Shown piece by piece: positions 1 through 7,181 of a stretch of 35,014 bases of DNA (the stretch's first letter is position 1; each line of letters opens with the position of its first letter). The stretch covers positions 104,409-139,422 of the forward strand of contig NW_014577264.1 of assembly GCF_000485595.1 (NCBI RefSeq). Direction: 5' to 3'. The translations under genes and the position numbers were made by a program. The notes beneath the pieces are model-generated. The model was given only the letters and a program-made list of their open reading frames with translations. It ran no database searches and was not told where the DNA came from. Origin of the DNA: Priapulus caudatus. Its lineage: Eukaryota > Priapulida > Priapulimorpha > Priapulimorphida > Priapulidae.

Positions 1-612
1 TTAATACTGGAACAGGAACTAACTTTATTCAAATAAGATAACGCCACACATGGCGCTCTGGTAGACATGCGAGTGGCGCCGCCCGGTGGGCGCATCAGTA
101 CTAGTAGTCACAGGCTACTACAGCCACCAAGGGGAAAATAACTTTTTTTTCACGGGAGCTCTTTTTCAAGTCCGTCAAAAATTTTACGGGAGCTATTTTG
201 AGCCTCATGAGAGCTATTTCGGAGGTTTGAAGAGCGAATCGCTCATCGCTCCCGTGTATTTTTTACCCTGCCTGCCACTAGTATAATTCATGCAGAAATT
301 ATGCCACACACACACATGACTACGTTCATTGGCCAAACAATAGACTAGCGCGGTTAGTAAGCTTTAAATAACAAACAGGCACTTGCTCTATTTCACTACC
401 ATGAAGTGGAAGTTTTCTGCAGGAATTTACTAGATAGCTCTGGGTACATTAGGTTGCACCAAATAATAAGGGGGATAATTTAAACAACAGAACATTCAGC
501 TAAGCATAGATACCAGTATGGAGGCAGTTGCTTTTGCTGTTGTATTTTGCTGCGATGATGTGAATTTGATTGTGTGACTTTGGCAGTCATGGTTTCTCAC
601 CTAGTCTTATCT
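1..612. other. Gene-free AT-rich stretch at left edge
   Basis: No coding exon, RNA gene or named repeat is recognised here. The short open frame around 86-286 starts only with GTG, has no recognisable protein features and is best regarded as chance. If the CRTC gene continues leftward, this is part of its first intron. Confidence 0.5.
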
Positions 613-620
613 TTGTGTGA

Positions 621-1156
621 GTTTGTGTACAGCGGCGTGCGTGCGGTGAAATTGTGTGTTGCAGAGGAGCATTTAAACGGCACTTACATGGAATTATTAG
701 TTGATAGAGAATTTCATGTTTATTTACCATCTTTTTATTATTAAAACGTTCCAATTGCCTGTGGCATCAGACACATTTTCATTACAATCTATACCATTAA
801 CAAATTATACACGTTTCAAACAGGATAATACCATAATTCTATTAAGCACAGATGAGAACGACATCGTTAGTGTTTGCAATGAATAAACACTGAACACCAA
901 TCCACAGGCAAATGGAACGTTTCACTAATAAAATTATGGTAAATAACACCAAATGTATTTATTACCAGTATTAATGTTTCTCTTCTCTCTTTCGTCTATT
1001 ATTACTGATAAAATGCTACTCTTTTAAAAGTCCACAAATTTTCTGGTCACGCTTTCCCATCTGCTCTATAATTTTGTTGTTTGTGCACAGCGGCGTGTAT
1101 GCGGTGTACTTGTGTGTTGCAGAGCAGCATTTAAACATCATTTACAGGGAATTATC
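621..1156. repeat. Pair of diverged direct repeats, 621-698 and 1079-1156
   Basis: Two stretches of about 78 bp share the same order of words: GTTTGTGYACAGCGGCGTG, then GTGTGTTGCAGAG, then GCATTTAAAC, then GGAATTAT. They differ by scattered substitutions. The space between them contains the inverted-repeat element at 718-947. They could be two members of a dispersed family or a local tandem duplication later invaded by the MITE. Confidence 0.65.
718..947. mobile_element. MITE with about 46-bp terminal inverted repeats
   Basis: The left arm (718-764) and the right arm (902-947) are near-perfect reverse complements. Both contain ATTTACCAT, TTTTATTA, AACGTTCCA and GCCTGTGG in matching order. 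The loop of about 137 bp shows no coding content. This is the architecture of a non-autonomous DNA transposon; the superfamily is not assignable because no clear target duplication was found. Confidence 0.7.
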
Positions 1157-1188
1157 GGTCACAATAGGGGAAAGAGAGAAGATAAACA

Positions 1189-1802
1189 TTAAAGGGATAC
1201 ATTTCTCTAGGTTCTTCAGATATTTTCAGCTAAGATAGGTTAAAATTACGCTTCATAAAATGCTTTATGGTTCAATATTTATTAGAAATATTTTTTTAAT
1301 GTTTTAAAACTGACGGCTATACCGTTGCTTACAATGACGGTGTCGCCGCAGGCAGCGCACCCAATGAAAAAGATGCGCAAAGCAACGTTTTGGCTACAGG
1401 CTACAGACCAAGGGTATTTCTTATTTATTAATTTAAGAGCAGAAGGATTCCAATATCTTATAAACGACATATAGTTTCAGTTATAATATGGATAAATTTG
1501 TCCTAAAATGAATATCCTTCGGTTAAATAGCATTTAGGTATAAATATAATTTCATTTTTTTGATTAGCCCTCAGTCTGTAATGTGCAAAATAAGATAAAT
1601 TGGCAAATGCGCAACCTTTTCAGGATGGCGGCACGGTCACAGGTGTCATGTCAGCGCCCAAAAATAAGATTTCGAAATTCAATGGTGTTTTATGACAAAT
1701 GTGAATGCGTAATTATAGATATTTATAGGTATGTGCTATTATTTATAAATCTAAGTACTATTATAAAATACTCTCAAATTCTAGAGGAAAGTATCCCTTT
1801 AA
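1189..1802. mobile_element. TTAA-ended inverted-repeat element, about 0.6 kb
   Basis: The left end at 1189 reads TTAAAGGGATAC and the right end at 1802 is its exact reverse complement, GTATCCCTTTAA. The match extends imperfectly inward to a CTAG-containing word on each side (about 22 bp per arm). TTAA at both ends is what piggyBac-type insertion leaves. The interior has no transposase, so this would be a non-autonomous copy. The 62-codon and 76-codon frames inside look like chance. Confidence 0.6.
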
Positions 1803-2095
1803 GACTTTGGTAATAAATACATTTCATGTTTATTTATCATCAGTGCCTGTGCACAAATCTAAATCATTGCTGCCACATATATTTCCTAACTCATAACTTG
1901 TGAGTGGACTACCTCATTAATGACATTGCTATGTAAATTTGATACATGTGTAAATAATTAATAACTGTGTATAAAAACATAGTATTAAACGTTGTTTACA
2001 TACTGCATAATATCAGAAGTAGATAATAGGGACCACTATCTCCCTATTATCCTATTTCTTATACCCCTATATGATTTAGCTTGGTGAGTAAAACC

Positions 2096-2192
2096 AGACG
2101 TCCCAAGTGTCCCGGTCTCCACGGGATATCCTCCCGGTACGACATGCTGGTCCCGGTGCCCCGTGAATAAGTCCAGAAAGTCCCGGTCGTAA
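2096..2192 (+). repeat. Cluster of degenerate TCCCGGT words
   Basis: Between about 2100 and 2190 the words GTCCCGGT and TCCCGGTA recur at irregular spacing (GTCCCGGTC, CTCCCGGTAC, GGTCCCGGTGCCCC, AGTCCCGGTCG). This resembles the end of a dispersed repeat or a decayed minisatellite. No function is inferred. Confidence 0.4.
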
Positions 2193-2495
2193 CATTTTTC
2201 AGCCATATTTTAAAATTTACATCAGTAAATTACTTAAATTTGCGATGGTTTGTTGATGTACTTTGATCCAGCGAACAATAAACGACCACAAATGTCACTT
2301 TTTTTTGGCATTTTCATTTGAATTTCATTTTTTTACATTTATACTTTATAAAAGAATGGCGGTGCGCCGTGACAAACACATGTCGCAGCCTGCCACAACT
2401 TTATTACCTGTTTTTGCGCACCGCTGAAAAAAAGGCGATGGACCATTGATCACAAGTGATCCCTTTCTTGGATTTCGTAGCCTAGTATTTATAAG

Positions 2496-2549
2496 CCGCG
2501 TACAGTTGCCGCAGGCAATGCGGCAGTGGCCTGCGGCAACTGTACGCGG
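2496..2549. repeat. Perfect 21-bp hairpin
   Basis: Positions 2496-2516 and 2529-2549 are exact reverse complements (arm begins CCGCGTACAGTTGCCGCAGG) around a 12-nt loop. It directly abuts the large palindromic element that begins at 2551, so it may be a separate small foldback insertion or part of that element's end. Confidence 0.75.
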
Positions 2550-2550
2550 G

Positions 2551-3163
2551 CCCAACAAGAGTAGGGTTACTACGCGAGCCTATTCTTTTCTTTGGAGGAG
2601 CCCCTGAATGATTCACTCAGGGCGGTTTTATGGGCGTTTTTTCGAGGCTAGAACTTCCAAACACGATTTATTCTAAACATGAACGTTTTCTCTGCTATTC
2701 TGGACTTAATTACTATGTATCACTATACTCTGTATTAAACTAATGTAACCTGTTACAAAATTTTGAAGCGACGAGGGGCGGGCGAGGAGCAGATTGTGAG
2801 TGTGAGGCGCATCCAATGCGCAAGCATTCGGCTAACTTCGGCTCCTGTGTTGCCTCGCCTGACATGCTGGCTCTGGTGACATCATAACTGACAGCAGGCA
2901 TCCCATGATGCATTCAGATCTTGGAGCAGAAGTTAGCCGAACGCTGATGCGCATTGGAATGCGTACGTCACAGGTCAACAGAAATGGCGCTTGAAAACAT
3001 CCGCCGATCGTCGCCTTCGAAATTTTGTAACAGGTTACATAGGTAATATAGAGTATGTAATACATAGTAAATTAAGTCCAGAAATAGCAGAGAAAGGTTC
3101 GTGTTTAGAATAAACCCAGTTTGGAAGTTCTCAGTCTCGAACCTAGTCCCTACTCTTGTTGGG
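2551..3163. mobile_element. Foldback element, nearly palindromic over about 610 bp
   Basis: The outer ends are CCCAACAAGAGTAGGG (2551-2566) and its exact reverse complement (3148-3163). Going inward, further blocks pair: GAACTTCCAAAC, TTTATTCTAAACA, TCTCTGCTATT, GGACTTAATT, ATGTAACCTGTTACAAAATTT, CAATGCGCA and TTCGGCTAACTTC. Only about 60 bp around 2870-2935 is unpaired. The left arm carries an extra 70 bp or so near 2570-2640. No protein is encoded. A foldback-type non-autonomous DNA transposon or giant MITE is the likely identity. Confidence 0.75.
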
Positions 3164-3238
3164 TTACATTATTATTTATTAATTAGTGCATGACGTGATA
3201 AATCGCGAATCTCATTGGATAACGCAGCAGGCACTATG

Positions 3239-3274
3239 AAGCGATAGTGCCCGCCTGAGCGGGCACTATCGCTT
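3239..3274. repeat. Perfect 16-bp hairpin
   Basis: AAGCGATAGTGCCCGC is followed by a 4-nt loop (CTGA) and the exact reverse complement. A second word, GCACTATG, lies just upstream, and the same GCACTATG/CATAGTGC words recur in the palindromic element at 3470-3627, which suggests related insertions. Confidence 0.7.
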
Positions 3275-3469
3275 GCGCGACGCATTGTTTCTATAACGCA
3301 TTGTGTTTACGTCACGAATGTCCTGCGTCTGGCCCACGCAAGAGTAATTTCGAACGGCGGTTGTGTTTGTGTCGAACGTTACCATCGAATGCACCGGCAA
3401 ATTAGGAGTATAAAGAAGGTATATACGCATGAAAAGTAGATTTCTATAGTCATGTGATGTCACTAAAAA

Positions 3470-3627
3470 ATTAATGCCTGCTGTTGGGGAACTATGCTCT
3501 CATAGTGTTGCTTTGGGAAGGAATAGGTGCGCGTCCTGGGGGGGGGGGGGAGGGCCTTCGCGGCACTACCTTCCTTCCCTCGAAGCAACACTATGAGCAG
3601 CATAGTGCCCCAACAGCAGGCATTAAT
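3470..3627. mobile_element. Palindromic MITE bounded by TTAA, with poly-G loop
   Basis: The left arm from 3470 and the right arm ending at 3627 pair over about 55 bp: ATTAATGCCTGCTGTTGGGG, then ACTATGCT, CTCATAGTGTTGCTT and GGGAAGGA on the left, with the mirror order on the right. TTAA is present at both ends (3471-3474 and 3623-3626), compatible with a piggyBac-type target site. The loop includes an uninterrupted G run at about 3538-3551. No coding capacity. Confidence 0.75.
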
Positions 3628-3663
3628 ATATAATTATGGTTACAATATGTTTTATTGGACGCT

Positions 3664-3914
3664 GTGGCTATATGCCCGGCAGCCGGCACGGTCTTCGTTT
3701 TCCTAAATGCCGCGCAGTTTCTAACGCCTAACTCTAACCCTAACCCTAACCCTAACAAAAACCTAACTCTAAACCCTAAACCTAATCCTAACTCTAACCC
3801 TAACCCTTGTTACTTGGAGATAACACTAAAAATTAAAAACTGCCGGCATTAGGAAATCGAAAACGCGTGCCCGGCAGCCGTCAGATATATGCCGGCTGCC
3901 GGGCATATAGCCAC
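3664..3914. mobile_element. Inverted-repeat element carrying an interstitial telomeric array
   Basis: The terminal 25 bp at 3664-3688 (begins GTGGCTATATGCCCGGCAGC) are exactly reverse-complementary to 3890-3914. Further inward, 3697-3720 and 3836-3865 pair imperfectly (CGTTTTC, TCCTAA, TGCCG, CAGTTT). The loop at about 3721-3810 is made of CTAACCC-type telomeric repeats with variants. The open frame through it (3655-3852) is a translation of the repeat, not a gene. Confidence 0.8.
3721..3810 (-). repeat. Interstitial telomeric repeat (TTAGGG on the minus strand)
   Basis: The stretch contains consecutive CTAACC-CTAACC units mixed with variants such as CTAACT, CTAAAC and CTAATC, giving a decayed telomeric array of about 90 bp. 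TTAGGG is the usual animal telomere repeat in deuterostomes and lophotrochozoans. Ordinary sequence on both sides, and its position in the loop of an inverted repeat, show that this is not a chromosome end. Confidence 0.9.
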
Positions 3915-4210
3915 TCTGTTTATTGTATCTAGGATTTTCCCAACTTGGGACCTCTGGTAAAACGTTACGGTTAAGATGATTTATACGAGAAAATGTTGGT
4001 TTTATGTGTAATAGACGAGAGTGTTTGAAAATACAGAATACTGTAAGTATTCAAACTTAGGTTGTGAGTGGTGGCTGGCTATTCGACAACCCGAACGAAT
4101 GCCTGACTATCACTATCACGCAACTCGGCTTGTATCTTGAGTCTCAAGACATGCATTGATGGAAGTACTGCAACCTGAATATGTGAAACGAGAACTAGTA
4201 GCATACTCAC

Positions 4211-4336
4211 TGGTTTATGTTGCACATTAATTGCTAAATTGACTTCTTTCATGATCTGGTCAAATGCAGCTGTCTCCTCTGCTTGTTTTTGCGTATGCAG
4301 GGCTATTTTTTCACTAAATTTTCGTGGATTTGCCAT
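4211..4336 (-). CDS. CRTC: CRTC/TORC coactivator, first coding exon (CREB-binding domain)
   Basis: The exon encodes 42 residues beginning [20 protein letters not shown], followed by [12 protein letters not shown]. This is the conserved N-terminal CREB-binding coiled-coil of CREB-regulated transcription coactivators, which bind the bZIP domain of CREB and drive cAMP/calcium-responsive transcription after dephosphorylation and nuclear entry. The start ATG at 4336 sits in a good context (A at -3, G at +4) and matches the family start. The coding frame runs into a perfect GTGAGT donor just after 4211, in phase 0. Past that point the frame stays open but loses all resemblance to the family, so the donor is preferred over read-through. 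The remaining exons (14-3-3-binding sites, transactivation domain) should lie at lower coordinates; none was recognised in 1-4210, so intron 1 probably extends past the window edge. Vertebrates have three paralogues and I cannot tell the orthology class. Confidence 0.9.
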
Positions 4337-4339
4337 GAT

Positions 4340-4560
4340 GATGGCTGTGTAGTTAGTCTGTGGCTGTGTCTCTGCCCTAGCTTGTTATGGCTTACGTTGA
4401 CCTCACTAGATTGACACCACAACTATGCGGTTCCCCTAAACATAATTGTAACATACCTAAGCGTGGGAGCGATAGGAGTAGAGCCAGTCTACGACTCACC
4501 CGATTGGTGCGGTCTTCACCAATAGGAGTTTTTCGTGTATACACGTGATACGGGCTTGAG
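4340..4560 (-). promoter_or_regulatory. Putative CRTC 5' region with two CCAAT-type boxes
   Basis: Immediately upstream (minus strand) of the CRTC start codon there is no other gene. Around 4503 (ATTGG on the plus strand) and 4520 (CCAAT on the plus strand) are two oppositely oriented CCAAT-box cores about 15 bp apart. No TATA box is evident. This is a position-based inference; the transcription start cannot be read from sequence. Confidence 0.35.
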
Positions 4561-4602
4561 TTTTCTCAGAACCTCCTTGTCTTAGAATATATGTATCAAT
4601 TT

Positions 4603-4644
4603 AGAGTAGATAATAAGACTGTAACACGTGTTATTATCTACTCT
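4603..4644. repeat. Perfect 14-bp hairpin
   Basis: AGAGTAGATAATAA and its exact reverse complement are separated by 14 nt. ATATGTATCAAT occurs on both sides in direct orientation (about 4589 and 4648), so this may be the core of a small degenerate insertion. Confidence 0.6.
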
Positions 4645-4979
4645 TGATATGTATCAATACATACTTGATACAATGTATATATTATATTGCAATCTCGTAA
4701 CCACGTGAATAGTCCTCAAAGTCCAAGGGACTATATCGAAGACGGAGAGACAAGCAGATCAACACTGCGAATCGCAGTAGAGATAGCCGCAAATTTGCAA
4801 TTTACAAGAGAGAGAATTACAATACGGAATGACAGAAGCATAATTAAATCGAATAAATAATCGATTAAATAAATAAAGGATCGTTGGATGATGGCACATG
4901 TCGAAAGAAATGATCAAACTCAATTGATCGGTTGCAACGAACAGCGTCATCAATTGCGTCATCAAGCAATTAAGAGGGA

Positions 4980-5175
4980 ATGCCAATCAGGCAATCTTCA
5001 CCATGATAAATTTTATGGAAGGTCATAATTAAGTTTATCATGGAGAAAGCGGACATGAAAAGGAGGCCAATCAAGTTGAGCCAAAACAACATCAGCACTA
5101 TCATGATAGTTTTTGGAACCCATATCGCAGCTTTATGCTGAATGGCATCCAATTTTGAGCAGTTCTGAAGTGTAT
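4980..5175 (-). pseudogene. LINE reverse-transcriptase 3' remnant, frameshifted
   Basis: On the minus strand one frame reads KLDAIQHKAAIWVPKT. A second frame continues with YHDSADVVLAQLDWPP and FHVRFLHDKLN, then the first frame resumes with MTFHKIYHG. Put in order, this is the C-terminal block typical of CR1/L2/jockey-like LINE ORF2 proteins (roughly LEAVQ-RAARWV, then a W-P motif, then KLYKIxHG). At least two frame changes disrupt it, so it is dead. Only about 60 codons remain; no endonuclease or catalytic FADD-type motif is nearby. Confidence 0.7.
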
Positions 5176-5196
5176 ATAGGGCAGGGATAGGGCAGT

Positions 5197-6080
5197 GCAT
5201 GGCGTAGACAGGTCCTCAGTTGTGGGGGGATAATTTTGCTGTTACTTCCATCACAAAATATACGAAGAATGTGGGCGCGTAGCGAACACCGCGAGCGCCT
5301 TGGCGCAATGGCCGGCCGTGTCCAGGGTGGGGTCCAGGGGCCCGCCTTAGGACTCCGCATGGTCCGGGATCGGAGTCGAAGCCCCCTGAAGCTCTTCGAT
5401 TTTAGCAATTTAGAACATTAAAGATGACCGTTTTTGAAAGAATGGAACAAAAAAATTGAAATTGTAAGTGCAATATTTGTGAATTCGAAGGTCATTTTTT
5501 TCTTTGGCTCCCAGAGGTTTAATAACACGCAACACCCCCTCCCACAACTACAGCACTGGAATCATCTCTCCCTGAAATTTTGATAAAACATATTTTACTG
5601 AGAACGCTTAAACTGTACAAAAAAGTATGAGAACTTCTCTATGAGAACAGTTTTTCTGAAAAACAACCAGATTTGAACGAAAAGGTGCATATATTTCCCG
5701 CCCTTATACGAAATCGGAAATATATTCTGGTCGGGTCTTAATTAGCACCCCCCCTCCCCAAAAAAAAGAAAGAAAAAAGAAAAGAAAGTGTGATGAAATT
5801 GAATTTTCCGCATTCAATCCCCGCGAAAATTTAATAGCCCAACTCTCAATATTTCTATTCTAATTTTGAATAAAGCAGGGGTTTAACTTTCGTGAGCAGT
5901 GATAACTGATAAGACGTGATTTGGGGATTTAAAAAAAAAAAGAATAGCGATGATGGATTTGTAGACAAATGTTCAGTATTTATTCTCTGAAAAACATGAA
6001 ATTTTTCCCCATTTCCCTCCTGAAAGTAGGGGGGATTGTACACGCCATCCCCCACATCAAAAAATGGGGGAATAGATATC
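5197..6080 (-). mobile_element. Dispersed repeat, copy 1 (same family as 9395-10815, inverted)
   Basis: From GGCGTAGACAGGTCCTCAGT near 5206 through GGGGTCCAGGGG, CAGCACTGGAATCATCT, ATTTTGATAAAACATAT and TGAATAAAGCAGGGG to about 5930, this matches the reverse complement of 9395-10815 block by block. Pyrimidine tracts, GGGGTCC words and inverted GGCGTAGAYAG ends suggest a non-autonomous DNA transposon. The open frames within it are translations of the repeat. Confidence 0.75.
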
Positions 6081-6429
6081 CCAGGGGCGGATTCAGACCG
6101 TATTTGCCGTATTGGGAAATACGGTCTAGATTTCAACAGTGCCTTGAAATTTGCGCTAAAAAATACAAAAACAATTTGATGGAATTTGCTATATTCTTTA
6201 TTTGTTTTCTTTTGTCTTCTGATTCATTGACAATGACTTGAGAAGGAAAATCAAAATGTACATGGATACAAAACTAGCTTTGGCCCTATATCTGAAAAAG
6301 AAGGAAGTGCTTGAATGCATTCTGCATTAATTGCTGGTATGCAAAGCACAGGCAAAATGAAGCAGAAATAAATTTCCATAATTATGGTTTTTAGCTATTG
6401 CTGCTTGACTAAATGTGTGCTCAAATGGT

Positions 6430-6620
6430 GCTCATTTTTGTGCCCAGGGACCCTTGAAATTTTGAAATTTCATGGGTGAGGCCCCCAGACCCCCCGCCAT
6501 GTGCTTCCGCCTATAACGCCGCCCACTGTGGTGTGGTGTGCCCTTTTTGGGGAATGTGCCCTTAAAATCTGGAAAAACACTGTCTAGCTTCAGCCCTGGA
6601 TCCTCCCCTGTATCCCCCAT
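6430..6620. repeat. GGCCCCCAGACCCCCC-type dispersed repeat fragment
   Basis: The words GGGACCCTTGAAATTTTGAAATTTC and GAGGCCCCCAGACCCCCC (about 6450-6500) belong to a repeat type that recurs at 33885-34030 (GAGAGCCCCCAGACCCCCC). It has no sign of coding function. Confidence 0.45.
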
Positions 6621-6678
6621 CTCCCAGCTTATCTCCCCATTTTATTGTTCTAACATTAATCTGTGGATATAGTCTGTT

Positions 6679-7173
6679 CACTAGCGGATTAAGGGCGGGG
6701 CAACAGGGGCACGTGCCCCGGGCCCCCCACATTTGGGGCCCCCCACATTTAGAGTATCCTAAAATTTACAAAACTGTCGTAATTGTGATCCACAAAATTC
6801 TTAGCATGTAACGTTGAAGTGATGCGTTTCCCATGCTGTTTCTCTGACTGAATTTTGCTGTTCAGCTGAAGGATACTTTCCCTAATACCGAAATTGCTCT
6901 GAGAATCTATCTTTCATTGATGGTCATGAATTGTAGCGGTGAAAGGTCATTTTCAAAACTCAAGTTGATTAAAAATCACATGAGAACCACGATGAGCCAA
7001 CAGAGACAGGTAAACATCAGTATTATCGCTATCGAAAGTGACATTTTAAATTCGTTGAAACACGATGAAATACTCTCTGAATTTGCAAGCATGAAAGTGC
7101 AGAAAAAATACAGACTATAGGGCCCCCACACAATTGCGTGCCCCGGGCCCCCCACACGCTTAGTCCGGCCCTG
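6679..7173 (+). mobile_element. hAT-family transposon remnant with 8-bp target duplication
   Basis: The element is flanked by AGTCTGTT on both sides (6671-6678 and 7174-7181), exactly the 8-bp duplication expected of hAT insertion. Its ends are imperfect inverted repeats: left CACTAGCGGATTAAGGGCGG, right (reverse complement) CAGGGCCGGACTAAGCG. Both subterminal regions carry GTGCCCCGGGCCCCCCAC. At 495 bp it has lost most of its internal sequence but keeps the transposase C-terminus. Confidence 0.85.
6854..7120 (+). pseudogene. hAT transposase C-terminal dimerisation domain fragment
   Basis: An open frame of about 89 codons contains LKDTFPNTEIALRIYLSLM, then GERSFSKLKLIKNHMRTTMS and QRQVNISIIAIESDI. 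The order NTExALRIYLxL, (A/G)ERSFSKLKLIK, R-T-MSQxR is the signature of the hAT C-terminal dimerisation domain as found in ZMYM1/TTF-type proteins. There is no start codon in family context and the RNase H-like catalytic region is missing, so this is a fragment carried by the 495-bp element, ending in a normal stop at 7120. Confidence 0.85.
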
Positions 7174-7181
7174 AGTCTGTT

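Noticed and set aside
3721-3810. A true chromosome end or telomere
   Set aside because: The tract is short, degenerate, and embedded between inverted repeats with ordinary sequence on both sides.
3655-3852. A 65-codon frame rich in NPNPNP/LTL repeats
   Set aside because: It translates the telomeric array, not a protein gene.
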